Shown: positions 1 to 9,252 of the stretch, one piece after another
Layout of the letters: each line of letters opens with the position of its first letter
Numbering within the stretch: position 1 is the first letter of the stretch
NCBI GenBank assembly: GCA_021324305.1
Contig: JAJPJI010000013.1
Location: 1-64,000, forward strand
Origin: Gammaproteobacteria bacterium
GTDB taxonomy: Bacteria > Pseudomonadota > Gammaproteobacteria > DSM-16500
Length of the DNA stretch: 64,000 nt
Reading direction: 5' to 3'
Translations under genes and position numbers: made by a program
The notes under the pieces: generated by a model
The model's input: only the letters and a program-made list of their open reading frames with translations
What the model was told of the DNA's origin: nothing
The model's database searches: none

Positions 1-2999
1 CAGGAACACGCATTGAAGATTCTGGATGCATCCGCGCTGCCTGGTGTTGCGCAGTAATACGGCGCATTAGCATTGTAGGCTGGCGTGGTCTTCTCCGGAT
101 TGGTCGGACCCATGGACATGGTGAGATTGATACCATTGCCGGCCTGAATTGAGTATCTGTCTTCAGCATTGCGCATCAGGATGAACTGAGCCGTTGTCGC
201 TGGCGCGGCAAAGGTATTGCCGGCTGGACATGACTTGTCACCGCCGCCGCTATTGCAATCCGCAGTTTCACAGGCCTTGCCAACGCAACCGGTACGTCCT
301 GCTATGCTACCTGACCAGATAGTGCCATTTTTTGGATCCAGATCTGGCACCAGCACTATCGCAGTGGATGGCTTCATACCGGTCATGGCACCAAGATGCA
401 GACTGCCCTTGGATACAATCGGGCTCTTCCAGTAACACACACCTTTGCCGCCATCCGCTGCCGGACTGCAGACTGATCCATTCGGACATGGATTCTTGTC
501 CGAGCAGCCATTTCTAACTGGCGCGCCGCTGAATGCATACCAGACATCGGTGCCGCAATAGTTGTTGAGAGTCAGTTTTCTTGCAAAGGCTGTCGCACCA
601 GTGGTCTGCGCGACAACATTACCGCCCGTGTATGTGTAGGTTGCATAGACAATATAGCTGGTTGTGGCACTATTTGGCGTGAACGTGGCAGATGCCGTAC
701 AAGATGAACCGGAGCCCAGTGTGCCAGTACAGCTGCCGCTATTGGTGGTTGCGCTCACAGTACTTGCAGGCGTACCAGGTGAGGCCTGAATAGTAGGTGC
801 GGTCACACTGCCGCTGACTGATGCTGCCCCGTTATTGGTAAATGCAAATTCAACCGGATAGGCATCGCCTGATACCACAGTTGATGGCAGCGGGATCAGC
901 GTATTCGCGACAACATCCACCGCCGCTGTGGCTTGGGTTGTAACAGTCGCGGTTGTTCCACCGGCATAAGTCAAGCTGAATGACACCGATGCCGTACCCG
1001 GTACGTTTGCCATGAAATTGGTACAGGTCACGGTACAGCTGTTCGGCGGGTTGGACGTGCCGCCCAGTGTGGTGCCGCAAGTCGTGCTGAGGCTTCCACA
1101 GCTGCCGCCATTAGTCACCACATTAGTACCTGAAGTGGTTGGATCAACGATGTCGTAAATCGTACCTGTTCCGCTATTGGTAAATGTGGCAATGACAGTA
1201 TGCGCTTCACCCGTACCAATGGTGGATGGCAGACCAGGCGAGATAATACCCGCAACCCTGATCGTACCAGTTGAATTCATGGTAACAGGGACAACCCCGC
1301 CAGGATAAGTCAACGTCGTTGTCACAGTATAACCAGCTGGCGCACCAGAATTGAAAGTGCCAGTAAAGGTACATGAATCGCCTGGTTGACCTGCGGCAGC
1401 CAGAGTAACGCCCGCGTTACAGGTTCCCCCTGTGCCTGAAATCGTTCCACCGCTTGCAGTCGCCGTCACAGAGCTTGCTGGAATAGCCACAGTGCCGCTG
1501 CCGGTATTTCTGTAAGTAATCACGAACGACTGTTGTTCACCTGCCCCCATGTTTGACGGTATGGGAGTTGTTGCCGAACCTACCACAAGCGTCGTACTGT
1601 TGGAGGTTGTTGTCTGCTGAACAACATTCGTTCCGCCTGCATAATTGAAGCCTACCGTCAATGAAACATTACTGCTTGGCGGACCGGAGGTGAATGTTCC
1701 AGTGAAAATACACGATGCGCCCGGAGCAAGCGTGGTAACCGTGGTACACGTTCCGCCCGGACTGCTGAGTGTGCCCCCAGACTGGCTAACCACCGTGGGG
1801 GTACTGATACCGTAAATGGTTCCCGTACCGTTATTAGTCCAGGTGAATTGAACAGTATCCGCTTCACCCGCACCCATATTTGCCGGTAATGGCTGAGTCA
1901 CAGCACCTGTTACCAGAATACTGCCAGTTGAAGTTGTAGTAACAGAAACGGTTGCACCCCCAGGCAGTGTCAACACTGATGTGACACTATAGCTTCCCGG
2001 CGTCAGAGAATTAAATTGTCCGCTGACAGTACAGGTCCCGCCGTTAGGCGCTAGTGTGCTTGAACTGCAATTATCAACTATTCCGGAAGTGGTTCCGCCG
2101 GTTGAAGTGACATTGGTGGAGGCAGCCGGAATAACAATAGGTAAGCTGCCATTGTTCGTATAGGTAAACACGAATGGCTGCCGCTCACCTGCGCCCATTG
2201 TGGTTGGCAGCGGTGTAGTTGCAGCACCTGTAACTTGCTGGCTCGCAGTAGTCGAGGTACTGAGATTGGTCACACCAGAACCGCCATTGTAATTGATAAA
2301 GTCATTCACAGTGTAGCTGCCGGCAATACCTGCGGTGAAATTGCCGCTGACAACACAGGTTGCGCCCGGTGCAAGCGTGGTTGGTCCCGCGCAAGTTGTA
2401 GTCACGCCTGAAAGCGTGCCAGTGCCGCCCGGATTTGGATTGATAGTCACATTGCCTACCGGTGAGGTTACATTGGTCACCGTGCCATTATTGTTATTCG
2501 TAAAGGTAAACTGGAATGGTGCTGTCGCACCTTCTGCCATGGTCGCCGGCAATGGAATAGTGACTGTGCCTGTGACCAGTGGATTGTTACCCGCGGTTAC
2601 ATTCGTGGTGACAGTCGGCAATGGAACAACGTTTCTTCCATACTCTTCACGGATAGTAAAAGATCTCTGGCCAAATGAATTTGGAACAAAATTAACAGTG
2701 ACGACACACGTTTGCCCTGGATCCAATGCAACACCTGAGCAGGTGTCCACCGGGAAAGTAAATTCTCCGGTGTTTGGATTGGTAATTTTATTGATATATA
2801 AAGGTGAAACCATTTTAAATGGCATGTTATTGATGAAGGTGTAGGTTAATATCGGTGCCGGATATAACAAACTAGCAACAGTTGTTGATGGAACTCCTGG
2901 CCCAGATACTTTCCAGCCTATCGGATCCTGTCCTGCAAGTGATGCAGGCGAGAACATGATGAACGATAACACCACGATGCAATAACGTAGCCACTTCAT
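1..2999 (-). CDS. Secreted repeat protein with C-terminal thaumatin-like domain (3' end outside window)
   Basis: An uninterrupted minus-strand frame runs from ATG at 2999 to the window edge, about 999 codons with no stop. It starts with a signal peptide (MKWLRYCIVVLSFIMFSPAS then LAG), so export is expected. The middle holds about six degenerate repeats of roughly 100 residues. Each has a core like PLPTTMGAGE followed by FVFTYTNNG, and paired cysteines in a C..L.PG..C pattern, resembling DUF11/Ig-like surface repeats. The last part, about 1-590, is Cys-rich and thaumatin-like: an opening NNYCGTDVWYAFSG, the segment GRTGCVGKACETADCNSGGG close to the thaumatin signature, then AQFILMRNAEDRYSIQAGNG. 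Thaumatin folds bind or cleave glucans in plants and fungi; the role here is unknown. The next gene upstream on the same strand is an outer-membrane protein. Confidence 0.8.
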   Translation of the reverse strand, partial: MKWLRYCIVVLSFIMFSPASLAGQDPIGWKVSGPGVPSTTVASLLYPAPILTYTFINNMPFKMVSPLYINKITNPNTGEFTFPVDTCSGVALDPGQTCVVTVNFVPNSFGQRSFTIREEYGRNVVPLPTVTTNVTAGNNPLVTGTVTIPLPATMAEGATAPFQFTFTNNNNGTVTNVTSPVGNVTINPNPGGTGTLSGVTTTCAGPTTLAPGATCVVSGNFTAGIAGSYTVNDFINYNGGSGVTNLSTSTTASQQVTGAATTPLPTTMGAGERQPFVFTYTNNGSLPIVIPAASTNVTSTGGTTSGIVDNCSSSTLAPNGGTCTVSGQFNSLTPGSYSVTSVLTLPGGATVSVTTTSTGSILVTGAVTQPLPANMGAGEADTVQFTWTNNGTGTIYGISTPTVVSQSGGTLSSPGGTCTTVTTLAPGASCIFTGTFTSGPPSSNVSLTVGFNYAGGTNVVQQTTTSNSTTLVVGSATTPIPSNMGAGEQQSFVITYRNTGSGTVAIPASSVTATASGGTISGTGGTCNAGVTLAAAGQPGDSCTFTGTFNSGAPAGYTVTTTLTYPGGVVPVTMNSTGTIRVAGIISPGLPSTIGTGEAHTVIATFTNSGTGTIYDIVDPTTSGTNVVTNGGSCGSLSTTCGTTLGGTSNPPNSCTVTCTNFMANVPGTASVSFSLTYAGGTTATVTTQATAAVDVVANTLIPLPSTVVSGDAYPVEFAFTNNGAASVSGSVTAPTIQASPGTPASTVSATTNSGSCTGTLGSGSSCTASATFTPNSATTSYIVYATYTYTGGNVVAQTTGATAFARKLTLNNYCGTDVWYAFSGAPVRNGCSDKNPCPNGSVCSPAADGGKGVCYWKSPIVSKGSLHLGAMTGMKPSTAIVLVPDLDPKNGTIWSGSIAGRTGCVGKACETADCNSGGGDKSCPAGNTFAAPATTAQFILMRNAEDRYSIQAGNGINLTMSMGPTNPEKTTPAYNANAPYYCATPGSADASRIFNACS

Positions 3000-3013
3000 T
3001 ATGATCTCTCCCT

Positions 3014-3895
3014 TTATACATAATTAAGTAAGTAGGTAAAGCTTAAAAGCAACGTGTTCGCTTTGATCTTGTTTGTCAAATGTTGAGTTGAATAATCGAT
3101 GCCGGGTATGGAAGGTACCACTTGTCCATTGCCGGTTCTAACGTTTCCGAAATCACCATAGTTGTATTCCAGCGTTGCCCAGATATCATCCCTGAATGCA
3201 TAGTCAATGCCGGCGCCCACTATGTAACTGAAGTTGTAGGTGCTGTTGCTGGAGTATCCCGGTGAAATACGCGGGGTCACATTCGCGAGCGGCTGTTCAA
3301 CATAATTACTGCCTTTGTTATACGACATGCCGGCGCCCACAAGAACAAACGGCATGAAGCAGTTGTATTTGTAAATATCCAGCTTGAACATGCCAAGCAG
3401 CGTTTGCCGGTTAAACTTGTATGAATAGCTGTAATTCCTGAACTGGCCCAGATTGTATTGATTGATATTGCCGCTGACTTTGCCATTCATTGAGTAATCA
3501 TATCGCAGACCCAAGCTCACGGCAGGGAACCAGTCATTGAAGCGCACCCATGAATATCCCGCATTGGCTTCGACGAAGCTGCTATCGTGAATACTGTTCT
3601 TGTAATAATGGTCATTCGGCCATCCCGGTCCTGGATTGATATAGTTATCAGAATCCATCTGATAGAAAGAGCGCCCGGCGCCAACACCCAGGTACCAGAA
3701 ACCATCAAATACATTCTCTGTCACTAATGGACTAGGTGGGGGAGTCTCCATCTTGTAATTTGCGCGCCATGCATTTGTTCCCCGTGTCCAATAATTATCG
3801 GATGATTTATGTGTTACTGCAGCGTTAGACTGTCCAGCCAAGAAAGATGTATTGAGCAAGCAGAAAATAAGAAGGGTTGGTATCCGTCTTGTCAT
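3014..3895 (-). CDS. Outer-membrane beta-barrel protein (opacity/P44-like porin family)
   Basis: The 293-residue protein begins with a signal peptide (about residues 1-25, ending AGQSNA). The rest is rich in alternating aromatic and polar segments such as SYSYKFNRQTLLGMFKLDIY, typical of transmembrane beta strands. The region YIVGAGIDYAFRDDIWATLE and the terminal strand NTLLLSFTYLLNYV match the plan of opacity/OmpA-like eight-stranded barrels common in Legionella and Coxiella. It probably sits in the outer membrane; the ligand or host target is unknown. It lies just upstream of, and in the same direction as, the thaumatin-domain protein, about 14 bp apart, so the two may be co-transcribed. 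Confidence 0.7.
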   Translation of the reverse strand: MTRRIPTLLIFCLLNTSFLAGQSNAAVTHKSSDNYWTRGTNAWRANYKMETPPPSPLVTENVFDGFWYLGVGAGRSFYQMDSDNYINPGPGWPNDHYYKNSIHDSSFVEANAGYSWVRFNDWFPAVSLGLRYDYSMNGKVSGNINQYNLGQFRNYSYSYKFNRQTLLGMFKLDIYKYNCFMPFVLVGAGMSYNKGSNYVEQPLANVTPRISPGYSSNSTYNFSYIVGAGIDYAFRDDIWATLEYNYGDFGNVRTGNGQVVPSIPGIDYSTQHLTNKIKANTLLLSFTYLLNYV

Positions 3896-4057
3896 TTAAC
3901 TGTCCTTTGCGGTTATAAATGTAATAATACTAAAAACATTCAAAATATATCACTACTTTAAGGTTTGCAACAATGGGTTAACAAAAAGAAAAAGATCGTG
4001 TAGTGTTAATACACCATTACCTGACAGGATGGCATTGAGAAAGGACAGGCGTATTTC

Positions 4058-5281
4058 ATGCTTCCGAATCGTATAAACACGCAATTTATCAAATGGACTA
4101 TCAAGCGCTCGGCAAAAATCCCGTCCATTTATATCGCCATAGGATTGCTCCTCATCGCTCTTTCCTATATCGATAATATCTTTACCATTACAGAATATAA
4201 AGACCTGTTCGATCTGATCGATAAAATCGGCAATATCTTTATTGCGCTTGCCATCCTGACCTTTATTTATAAATTCACGGTCCTGGTTTTCCGTCATTAT
4301 GAGAAAAAACTGTTTGATCAACACCGCGTCGCATCACTGATCCTGACCAGTGTGCGCAAGGGCTTGCGCATTATTCTTATCCTGGCTGCAATCAATATCA
4401 TTATTACCCTGATCGGACCAACCAAGCTGTACCTGATACTCGCCAATAATGTCATCAACACCATTATCATTGGCTCCATTGGCTGGATTGCGATCCAGAT
4501 CATCTATACATTCGAGGCAGTCATCTACCAGCAAATGATACGCCTTGAACGCAAGGAACATATTCGCGCGAAGGCCCTGTATACCAAAACGCACATCTTC
4601 CGGAATATCGCGACTGTCGTCATTATGCTGATCACGATCGCCGCCATTCTCATGAGCTTCAGCAGTGTCAGGAACATTGGCATCAGCCTGCTGGCATCTG
4701 CCGGATTTCTGACTGCAATTGTCGGTATCGCTGCACAGAAAACATTATTTTCTTTATTTTCTGGTTTACAAATTGCCTTGTCACAGCCCATCAAGATTGG
4801 CGATATCGTGGTAATTGACAGGGAATCCGGAATCATAGAAGAAATCACATTTACATACGTAACACTTAAGCTGGGTGACAGACGCAGAATGATGGTTCCT
4901 ATCAGCCAATTCATTGAAAAATCATTTGAGAACTGGTCGCATGACCATGAAAGCCTGCGCAGCAGTATCCATATCTTCGTGGATTACATGACACCGATTG
5001 AAGAGCTACGCGCGGAGCTCGGCAGGATATTAAAAAGCTCGCCCTTCTGGGATGGTGTCGCCAGCAAGCTGCAAGTTGCCAATCTGACACAGCAAGCAGT
5101 CGAGCTGCGTATACAGGTGAGCGCCACCAATGCCGACAATCTTTCCGACTTGCGCGCAGAGGTTCGCGAAAAAATGCTTGAATTCATGCGCACAAATTAT
5201 CCCAAGCATTTTCCTCTGCTGCGTGTTTCAAACAACATGGAATTGAAACAGACTGATAATAATTTCGACAGCAATCAATAA
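4058..5281 (+). CDS. MscS-family mechanosensitive ion channel
   Basis: This 407-residue inner-membrane protein would open under membrane tension to release solutes during osmotic downshock. It has about four N-terminal hydrophobic segments (near residues 25-42, 57-75, 100-150 and 183-203). A pore helix then follows, rich in Ala and Gly, around ISLLASAGFLTAIVGIAAQK. The MscS beta-domain signature follows (QPIKIGDIVVIDRESGIIEE) with a cytosolic region ending in a charged tail. It is longer than E. coli MscS (286 residues), so it belongs to a subgroup with extra N-terminal helices. Its last 54 bp overlap the convergent DUF155 gene on the other strand. Confidence 0.88.
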   Translation: MLPNRINTQFIKWTIKRSAKIPSIYIAIGLLLIALSYIDNIFTITEYKDLFDLIDKIGNIFIALAILTFIYKFTVLVFRHYEKKLFDQHRVASLILTSVRKGLRIILILAAINIIITLIGPTKLYLILANNVINTIIIGSIGWIAIQIIYTFEAVIYQQMIRLERKEHIRAKALYTKTHIFRNIATVVIMLITIAAILMSFSSVRNIGISLLASAGFLTAIVGIAAQKTLFSLFSGLQIALSQPIKIGDIVVIDRESGIIEEITFTYVTLKLGDRRRMMVPISQFIEKSFENWSHDHESLRSSIHIFVDYMTPIEELRAELGRILKSSPFWDGVASKLQVANLTQQAVELRIQVSATNADNLSDLRAEVREKMLEFMRTNYPKHFPLLRVSNNMELKQTDNNFDSNQ

Positions 5282-6058
5282 AATGATAATGCTTTCGAGC
5301 AAACTGGAATGTCTGTGCTGGACCTGGCTATTCAATATATCCAGCAGCTCCTGCAGCACATCCAGCTTCTGATTCAGCGCCATCACCCGGCTGGGAATAT
5401 CCAGATATTTTTTGGTCATAATGTAATAGGGTTCCATGCTCGGGTTGCGCCAAAAAAATTCCGGCGCATCGAGATATTCAATATTAAGGTTGATTGAGCT
5501 TCTGGCAATAAAGATTTCACCTATACGCTTGAAAATGGCCCGTCGCGATAGTGAAATCATGCCATGTGTTGCAATTTCCTCCGGCAATTGGGAATTTTTC
5601 TTGATTGCCTGCTGGATGGCTTCTTCAAACGCTTCCAGCTTGATTGACTGAGCAAGACCATAGGAAATAGCCAGCTTGATGAGCGCGTCTTCAGAATCAA
5701 GCGTGATGATATCGAGCCGGTGTTTTTCATGCGTATCGATGGTTGTTTCCTTGCCGTAATGATAATAAAAATGATCGGATTCGACATGATTTACCGGATG
5801 AATGCTAAAAGGTTTAACGGTTTCAATCAGGCGGTCTTCAAATTTCTTTTTGAATCCCCAGCAAACAAAGCAGCCATGATTAAAAAAGAAGATATCGCCG
5901 GGACGTTTGAGATTGGTGACATGCAGCACATCGCGCATTAATCGCGTGAAGTAACCTTTTTTTCTGAAATAATTCGCCAGGCCTAAAATGTCATAGCTAC
6001 CCGCTGTACAGAAGGACACACAACGTAAAAATGATCGCAGTGAACGAATGTCATTCAT
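5228..6058 (-). CDS. DUF155/RMD1-family membrane protein
   Basis: The 276-residue protein matches the DUF155 (RMND1/Sif2/RMD1) family. The N-terminal half has the conserved DIFFFNHGCFVCWGF region, the middle has LAISYGLAQSIKLEAFE, and the C-terminal half has the FFWRNPSMEPYYIMTKKYLD and RVMALNQKLDVLQELLDIL segments. It ends with one transmembrane helix, about residues 254-273. In eukaryotes members are mitochondrial proteins linked to translation; the bacterial function is not established. The gene is convergent with the MscS gene and shares 54 bp of 3' coding sequence with it. Confidence 0.75.
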   Translation of the reverse strand: MNDIRSLRSFLRCVSFCTAGSYDILGLANYFRKKGYFTRLMRDVLHVTNLKRPGDIFFFNHGCFVCWGFKKKFEDRLIETVKPFSIHPVNHVESDHFYYHYGKETTIDTHEKHRLDIITLDSEDALIKLAISYGLAQSIKLEAFEEAIQQAIKKNSQLPEEIATHGMISLSRRAIFKRIGEIFIARSSINLNIEYLDAPEFFWRNPSMEPYYIMTKKYLDIPSRVMALNQKLDVLQELLDILNSQVQHRHSSLLESIIILLIAVEIIISLFQFHVV

Positions 6059-6323
6059 ACATAGGTCGTTGTAAAAAAGATAAATTCACACTTTAAAGAA
6101 TAGCATTATTTGGTGAAGGAATGGAAAAAATATTGCAGCCCTGTGGATACCCGTCAATTTAGATCTATTAATTTGCATTTTTTATTTTTATGAATTTATT
6201 TTAGTTAAATGAATAGGCACATCTTCATGCTTTCTCGCAGGCTCGAGGACAGCGCGGTCATCTCATATTTAGAAAATCAATATCGATTAGGGAATTACTG
6301 CCTTTGGATGGGCACAATGTGAT
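6059..6323. other. AT-rich intergenic region
   Basis: Between the start of the DUF155 gene and the stop of the minus-strand acetyltransferase gene. It is markedly AT-rich, especially 6160-6220. I see no convincing ORF, tRNA or repeat. It should hold the promoter of the DUF155 gene. Confidence 0.5.
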
Positions 6324-6803
6324 CTATAAAAATTTGCAGTAAATGATCTTGCTATCGCCCGATTTGTAAAAATCATCCAGTTCGGCAATTTTCTGATAAC
6401 CGTTACGCTCATAAAACTGATGCGTGGAAGCATATTGCGCCCGGCCGGATGTCTCTGCATAGACTCGCAGTCCTCCCGCTGCCTGGATTAACTGCTCGGT
6501 CCGTTTCAATACGTCACGACCCAATCCATGTTTTTGAAAATCCCTGTCGACTGCAATCCAGTACAAATCATATCTTCGGTCAGTAAACGGAATGTTTCCA
6601 TAGCAGGTGTAGGCAATGATTCTGTCATCACTGGTTGCCAATAAAAAATAATATCCGGAAGACTCGCCATGTTGCAGCCGGGATTCCACCAATTCTCCCG
6701 CAACCTGAATTTCTTCCGCAGAAAACACACCTGTTCCGGCAGTTAATTGACGAATGCCGGCAATATCCGCCTGACATACTTCATGACGCCAGTGCAATTT
6801 CAC
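6324..6803 (-). CDS. GNAT-family N-acetyltransferase
   Basis: A GNAT acyl-CoA-dependent acetyltransferase. The acetyl-CoA binding motif is visible in IAVDRDFQKHGLGRDVLKR (Q-K-H-G-L-G), and the C-terminal FYERNGYQKIAELDDFY is the usual GNAT end. I chose the GTG at 6803 because a strong ribosome-binding site (AAGAGGTG) lies six bases before it; three ATGs at 6827-6833 lie in frame further upstream. It overlaps the 3' end of the ATP-grasp gene and is the last gene of the cassette with the two ligases and KamA. By context it may acetylate the amino acid or dipeptide made by that cassette; beta-lysine N-acetyltransferases are also GNATs. This link is inference. Confidence 0.72.
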   Translation of the reverse strand: MKLHWRHEVCQADIAGIRQLTAGTGVFSAEEIQVAGELVESRLQHGESSGYYFLLATSDDRIIAYTCYGNIPFTDRRYDLYWIAVDRDFQKHGLGRDVLKRTEQLIQAAGGLRVYAETSGRAQYASTHQFYERNGYQKIAELDDFYKSGDSKIIYCKFL

Positions 6804-7791
6804 GATTTCCACCTCTTGCCAGCGCATCATCAAGCAAGCGCCGAATCAATTGCAGATAGCCAATTCCCGAGCGCTCCGCTGCAGCAGCAAAGCCCGCATC
6901 CGGGGCAAGCGAAGGGTTGGCGTTGACTTCAAGCACCCAGATTTTGCCTTTATCATCGACACGCAGATCAACACGCGCATACCCCGTCACAGCGAACGCG
7001 CTGCCGCACGCAAGACTGACATCAGCCAGGGAAGCCAGCAGCACGTCATCTGATTGCGGAAATTCAAAACTGCGCTGCGTGGCATGATACATGTCACTGT
7101 CAACATGCCATTTCGCGGCATAGTCAACAATTGGCAGACAGTCTTCAGGCAATCCGACAAAACACAGCTCTGCAATCGACAGTACTTCCAGTCCATTTTT
7201 TCCCGCCAGCAGCCCGATGTTGAATTCACGCCCATCAATGAATCGTTCGGCAAACCATTTACCTCCAAACCGCTGCGCACGATCCGCAACGATATCAATT
7301 AACGCTGCCCGATGTTTGACAACCGAATCCTGACCTATCCCCAGCGATCCATCTTCAGTCACTGACTTGATGATGTATAAATCATCGCTTGAAAGTGAAG
7401 CTGTGTGCAAATCATCCGGATCGATCCAGGACGGTGTCGGCAAATGGTTTGCATTCAGCCATTGTTTCGCTGTCAGTTTGTCGGAACTCAGCAATAATGA
7501 ATTCGCATCTGCACCTGTGTACGGAAGATTCAAACGGGTTAACAGCAAGGGTGCGAGAAAAATTTTGTCCGCGCGTCCCCGCACAGATTCGACCAGATTG
7601 AATACGACATCCGGTTTCTGGTCTTTTAATTGCCTGATCACGGAAAAAAAATCCAGCGTGAAGCCAAGACGGCTGACCTGACAACCCAGCTTCTCAAGCG
7701 CTCCCTGAACAGCATCCACCTGAATCATGGTTTCGAGCTCATCGGGATTTGCATCCTGATCAATTGAACTATGGAGAATTGTCACTCGCAT
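6781..7791 (-). CDS. ATP-grasp ligase, D-Ala-D-Ala ligase-like (second of tandem pair)
   Basis: A Ddl-like ATP-grasp enzyme of about 336 residues, expected to form an amide bond through an acyl-phosphate. Visible elements are SDKLTAKQWLNANHLPTPSW, the ATP lysine in IIKSVTEDGSLGIG, FAERFIDGREFNIGLL, and the metal site YARVDLRVDDKGKIWVLEVN. I chose ATG 7791 because the family N-terminus starts at MRVTILHSS, and the ATG overlaps the upstream stop by 10 bases (ATGCGAGTGA). An in-frame extension to 7869 lies inside the upstream gene and is unlikely. Housekeeping Ddl is possible, but the tandem pair and the KamA/GNAT neighbours point to a specialised ligase. Confidence 0.8.
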   Translation of the reverse strand: MRVTILHSSIDQDANPDELETMIQVDAVQGALEKLGCQVSRLGFTLDFFSVIRQLKDQKPDVVFNLVESVRGRADKIFLAPLLLTRLNLPYTGADANSLLLSSDKLTAKQWLNANHLPTPSWIDPDDLHTASLSSDDLYIIKSVTEDGSLGIGQDSVVKHRAALIDIVADRAQRFGGKWFAERFIDGREFNIGLLAGKNGLEVLSIAELCFVGLPEDCLPIVDYAAKWHVDSDMYHATQRSFEFPQSDDVLLASLADVSLACGSAFAVTGYARVDLRVDDKGKIWVLEVNANPSLAPDAGFAAAAERSGIGYLQLIRRLLDDALARGGNREIALAS

Positions 7792-8798
7792 ACCGCTTTT
7801 ACAACTCCTGCTTTCGATTTCACCAGACCAAGACGCTGAATGGCAGCCGTCATTATTTTTTGCAGGCATTCCTGATAAGAATACCCTTGCAGCCGCATCA
7901 GAATGACAAGATCAGAGCGCACCGGATGCAGTCCGGCAATCGGATTGACCTCCAGAAATTGTGGAACACTCTGATTATCGGAACGCAAATCGAATCTTGC
8001 ACTATCCTGGCAGCGCAAGGCACGCCAGGCACGCAATGCGGTTTCTGCCGCCTGCCGGGCTTCCGCGTCTTCAACTATTTTGAAATCAACGCGGTCTTCG
8101 TAATATTCCTTGTTCTCGAATGAATAGGCGTTTCGCTCGGCATTATTGCGCAGCGTGATTTCCATCACACCCATAACCTTTGTATCATCACCGTTACCAA
8201 TAATGCCGACGGTAAATTCGCGTCCCGGAAGAAAAGACTCTATCAATACCGGCTGACGATGGATGGCGAGCAATTGTTTGCATGCTGATTTCAGGTCGCT
8301 CAGTGTATCCACTCGCGAGGCTGCATTTATTCCTTTACCCGTTCCTTCCGCCAGCGGCTTTGCAAACACCGGGAACGCCAGGTGAAACGCATCCAGATCA
8401 GACATTCTTTCAACCACCATAAATGGCGCGGTGGGAATGCCGTGATCGCGGACGATTCGCTTCGCCATGGCCTTGTCCAGCGTAACGGCCATGGTGACTG
8501 CATCAGAAAAAACATAGGGAATATTGTAAGCATCCAGCAAAGCTGGCACTTGTGCCTCGCGCGCAATGCCATGCATGCCTTCCGCAATATTAAACACCAG
8601 GTCCCAGCGTCTGCCATTTACCAGCGCCGCAGCAAGCTGTTTGATATTACCGACACGCTCGGTCTGGTACCCCTGCTCCTTGAGCGCTGCATCAATCGCA
8701 GCAATGGTTTCAATGGAATCGAATTCTGCTGTCTGCTCCGGACTATATCCTTGCTGCAGATAATCAGCACGCAGATCATAAACTATTCCAATCTTCAT
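7782..8798 (-). CDS. ATP-grasp ligase, D-Ala-D-Ala ligase-like (first of tandem pair)
   Basis: A 338-residue ATP-grasp protein that differs clearly from the next one. The N-terminal domain starts MKIGIVYDLRADYLQQGYSP. The grasp elements are LDKAMAKRIVRDHGIPTAPF, FAKPLAEGTGKGI, LIESFLPGREFTVGIIG and the metal-ligand stretch FLEVNPIAGLHPVRSDL. The start is supported by GAGGA nine bases upstream. It overlaps the second ligase gene by 10 bp, so translation is likely coupled. The substrates are unknown. Two ATP-grasp ligases in tandem, with an amino-acid mutase upstream, suggest stepwise amide or peptide formation. Confidence 0.8.
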   Translation of the reverse strand: MKIGIVYDLRADYLQQGYSPEQTAEFDSIETIAAIDAALKEQGYQTERVGNIKQLAAALVNGRRWDLVFNIAEGMHGIAREAQVPALLDAYNIPYVFSDAVTMAVTLDKAMAKRIVRDHGIPTAPFMVVERMSDLDAFHLAFPVFAKPLAEGTGKGINAASRVDTLSDLKSACKQLLAIHRQPVLIESFLPGREFTVGIIGNGDDTKVMGVMEITLRNNAERNAYSFENKEYYEDRVDFKIVEDAEARQAAETALRAWRALRCQDSARFDLRSDNQSVPQFLEVNPIAGLHPVRSDLVILMRLQGYSYQECLQKIMTAAIQRLGLVKSKAGVVKAVCE

Positions 8799-8870
8799 TT
8801 GGATGATTCCTCGATTTTAACCATGTCACTTCTTAACTTTGTCATTTGTGGTCATTCTTACCGTTGTTAT

Positions 8871-9168
8871 TCCCGCGTTCCTACCCTTGCCATTCCCGCG
8901 TTCCTACCCTTGCCATTCCCGCGTTCTTACCCTTGCCATTCCCGCGTTCCTACCCTTGCCATTCCCGCGTTCCTACCCTTCCATTCCCGCGTTCCTACCC
9001 TTGCCATTCCCGCGTTCCTACCCTTGCCATTCCCGCGTTCTTACCCTTGCCATTCCCGCGTTCTTACCCTTGCCATTCCCGCGTTCCTACCCTTGCCATT
9101 CCCGCGTTCCTACCCTTGCCATTCCCGCGTTCCTACCCTTGCCATTCCCGCGTTCTTACCCTTGCCAT
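8871..9168. repeat. 23-bp minisatellite, 13 copies
   Basis: Thirteen direct head-to-tail units begin TCCCGCGTTC and end ACCCTTGCCAT. All are 23 bp except copy 5 (8963-8984), which lost one G. Copies differ mainly at one position, TTCCTACC or TTCTTACC, as expected from recent slippage or unequal exchange. The unit includes the ATTCCCGCG half of the REP-like palindrome that follows at 9189-9214, so the array probably grew from such an element. There are no unique spacers, so it is not a CRISPR array. Confidence 0.95.
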
Positions 9169-9188
9169 TCGTGGCCATTCTTACCCTT

Positions 9189-9214
9189 GTCATTCCCGCG
9201 CAAGCGGGAATCCA
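9189..9214. repeat. REP-like palindrome
   Basis: Perfect inverted arms ATTCCCGC (9192-9199) and GCGGGAAT (9204-9211) around a 4-base loop, flanked by GTC and CCA. This is the common GTCATTCCCGC...GCGGGAATCCA type of dispersed proteobacterial repeat. Related palindromes in this window lie at 17500-17525 and 22172-22196. Confidence 0.75.
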
Positions 9215-9252
9215 TTTACCCCATACATCTGAAATCATGGATGGATCCCCGC

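Noticed and set aside
2335..2844. Plus-strand 169-residue frame
   Set aside because: It is the antisense of the repeat region of the long secreted protein, whose signal peptide and repeats make the minus strand coding.
6781..8798. N-acetylglutaminylglutamine amide osmolyte cluster
   Set aside because: That system uses an AsnB-like enzyme and a GNAT/ATP-grasp fusion. Here the GNAT is separate, there is no amidotransferase and a KamA is present.
8871..9168. CRISPR array
   Set aside because: Units are adjacent with no unique spacers, and no cas genes are present.
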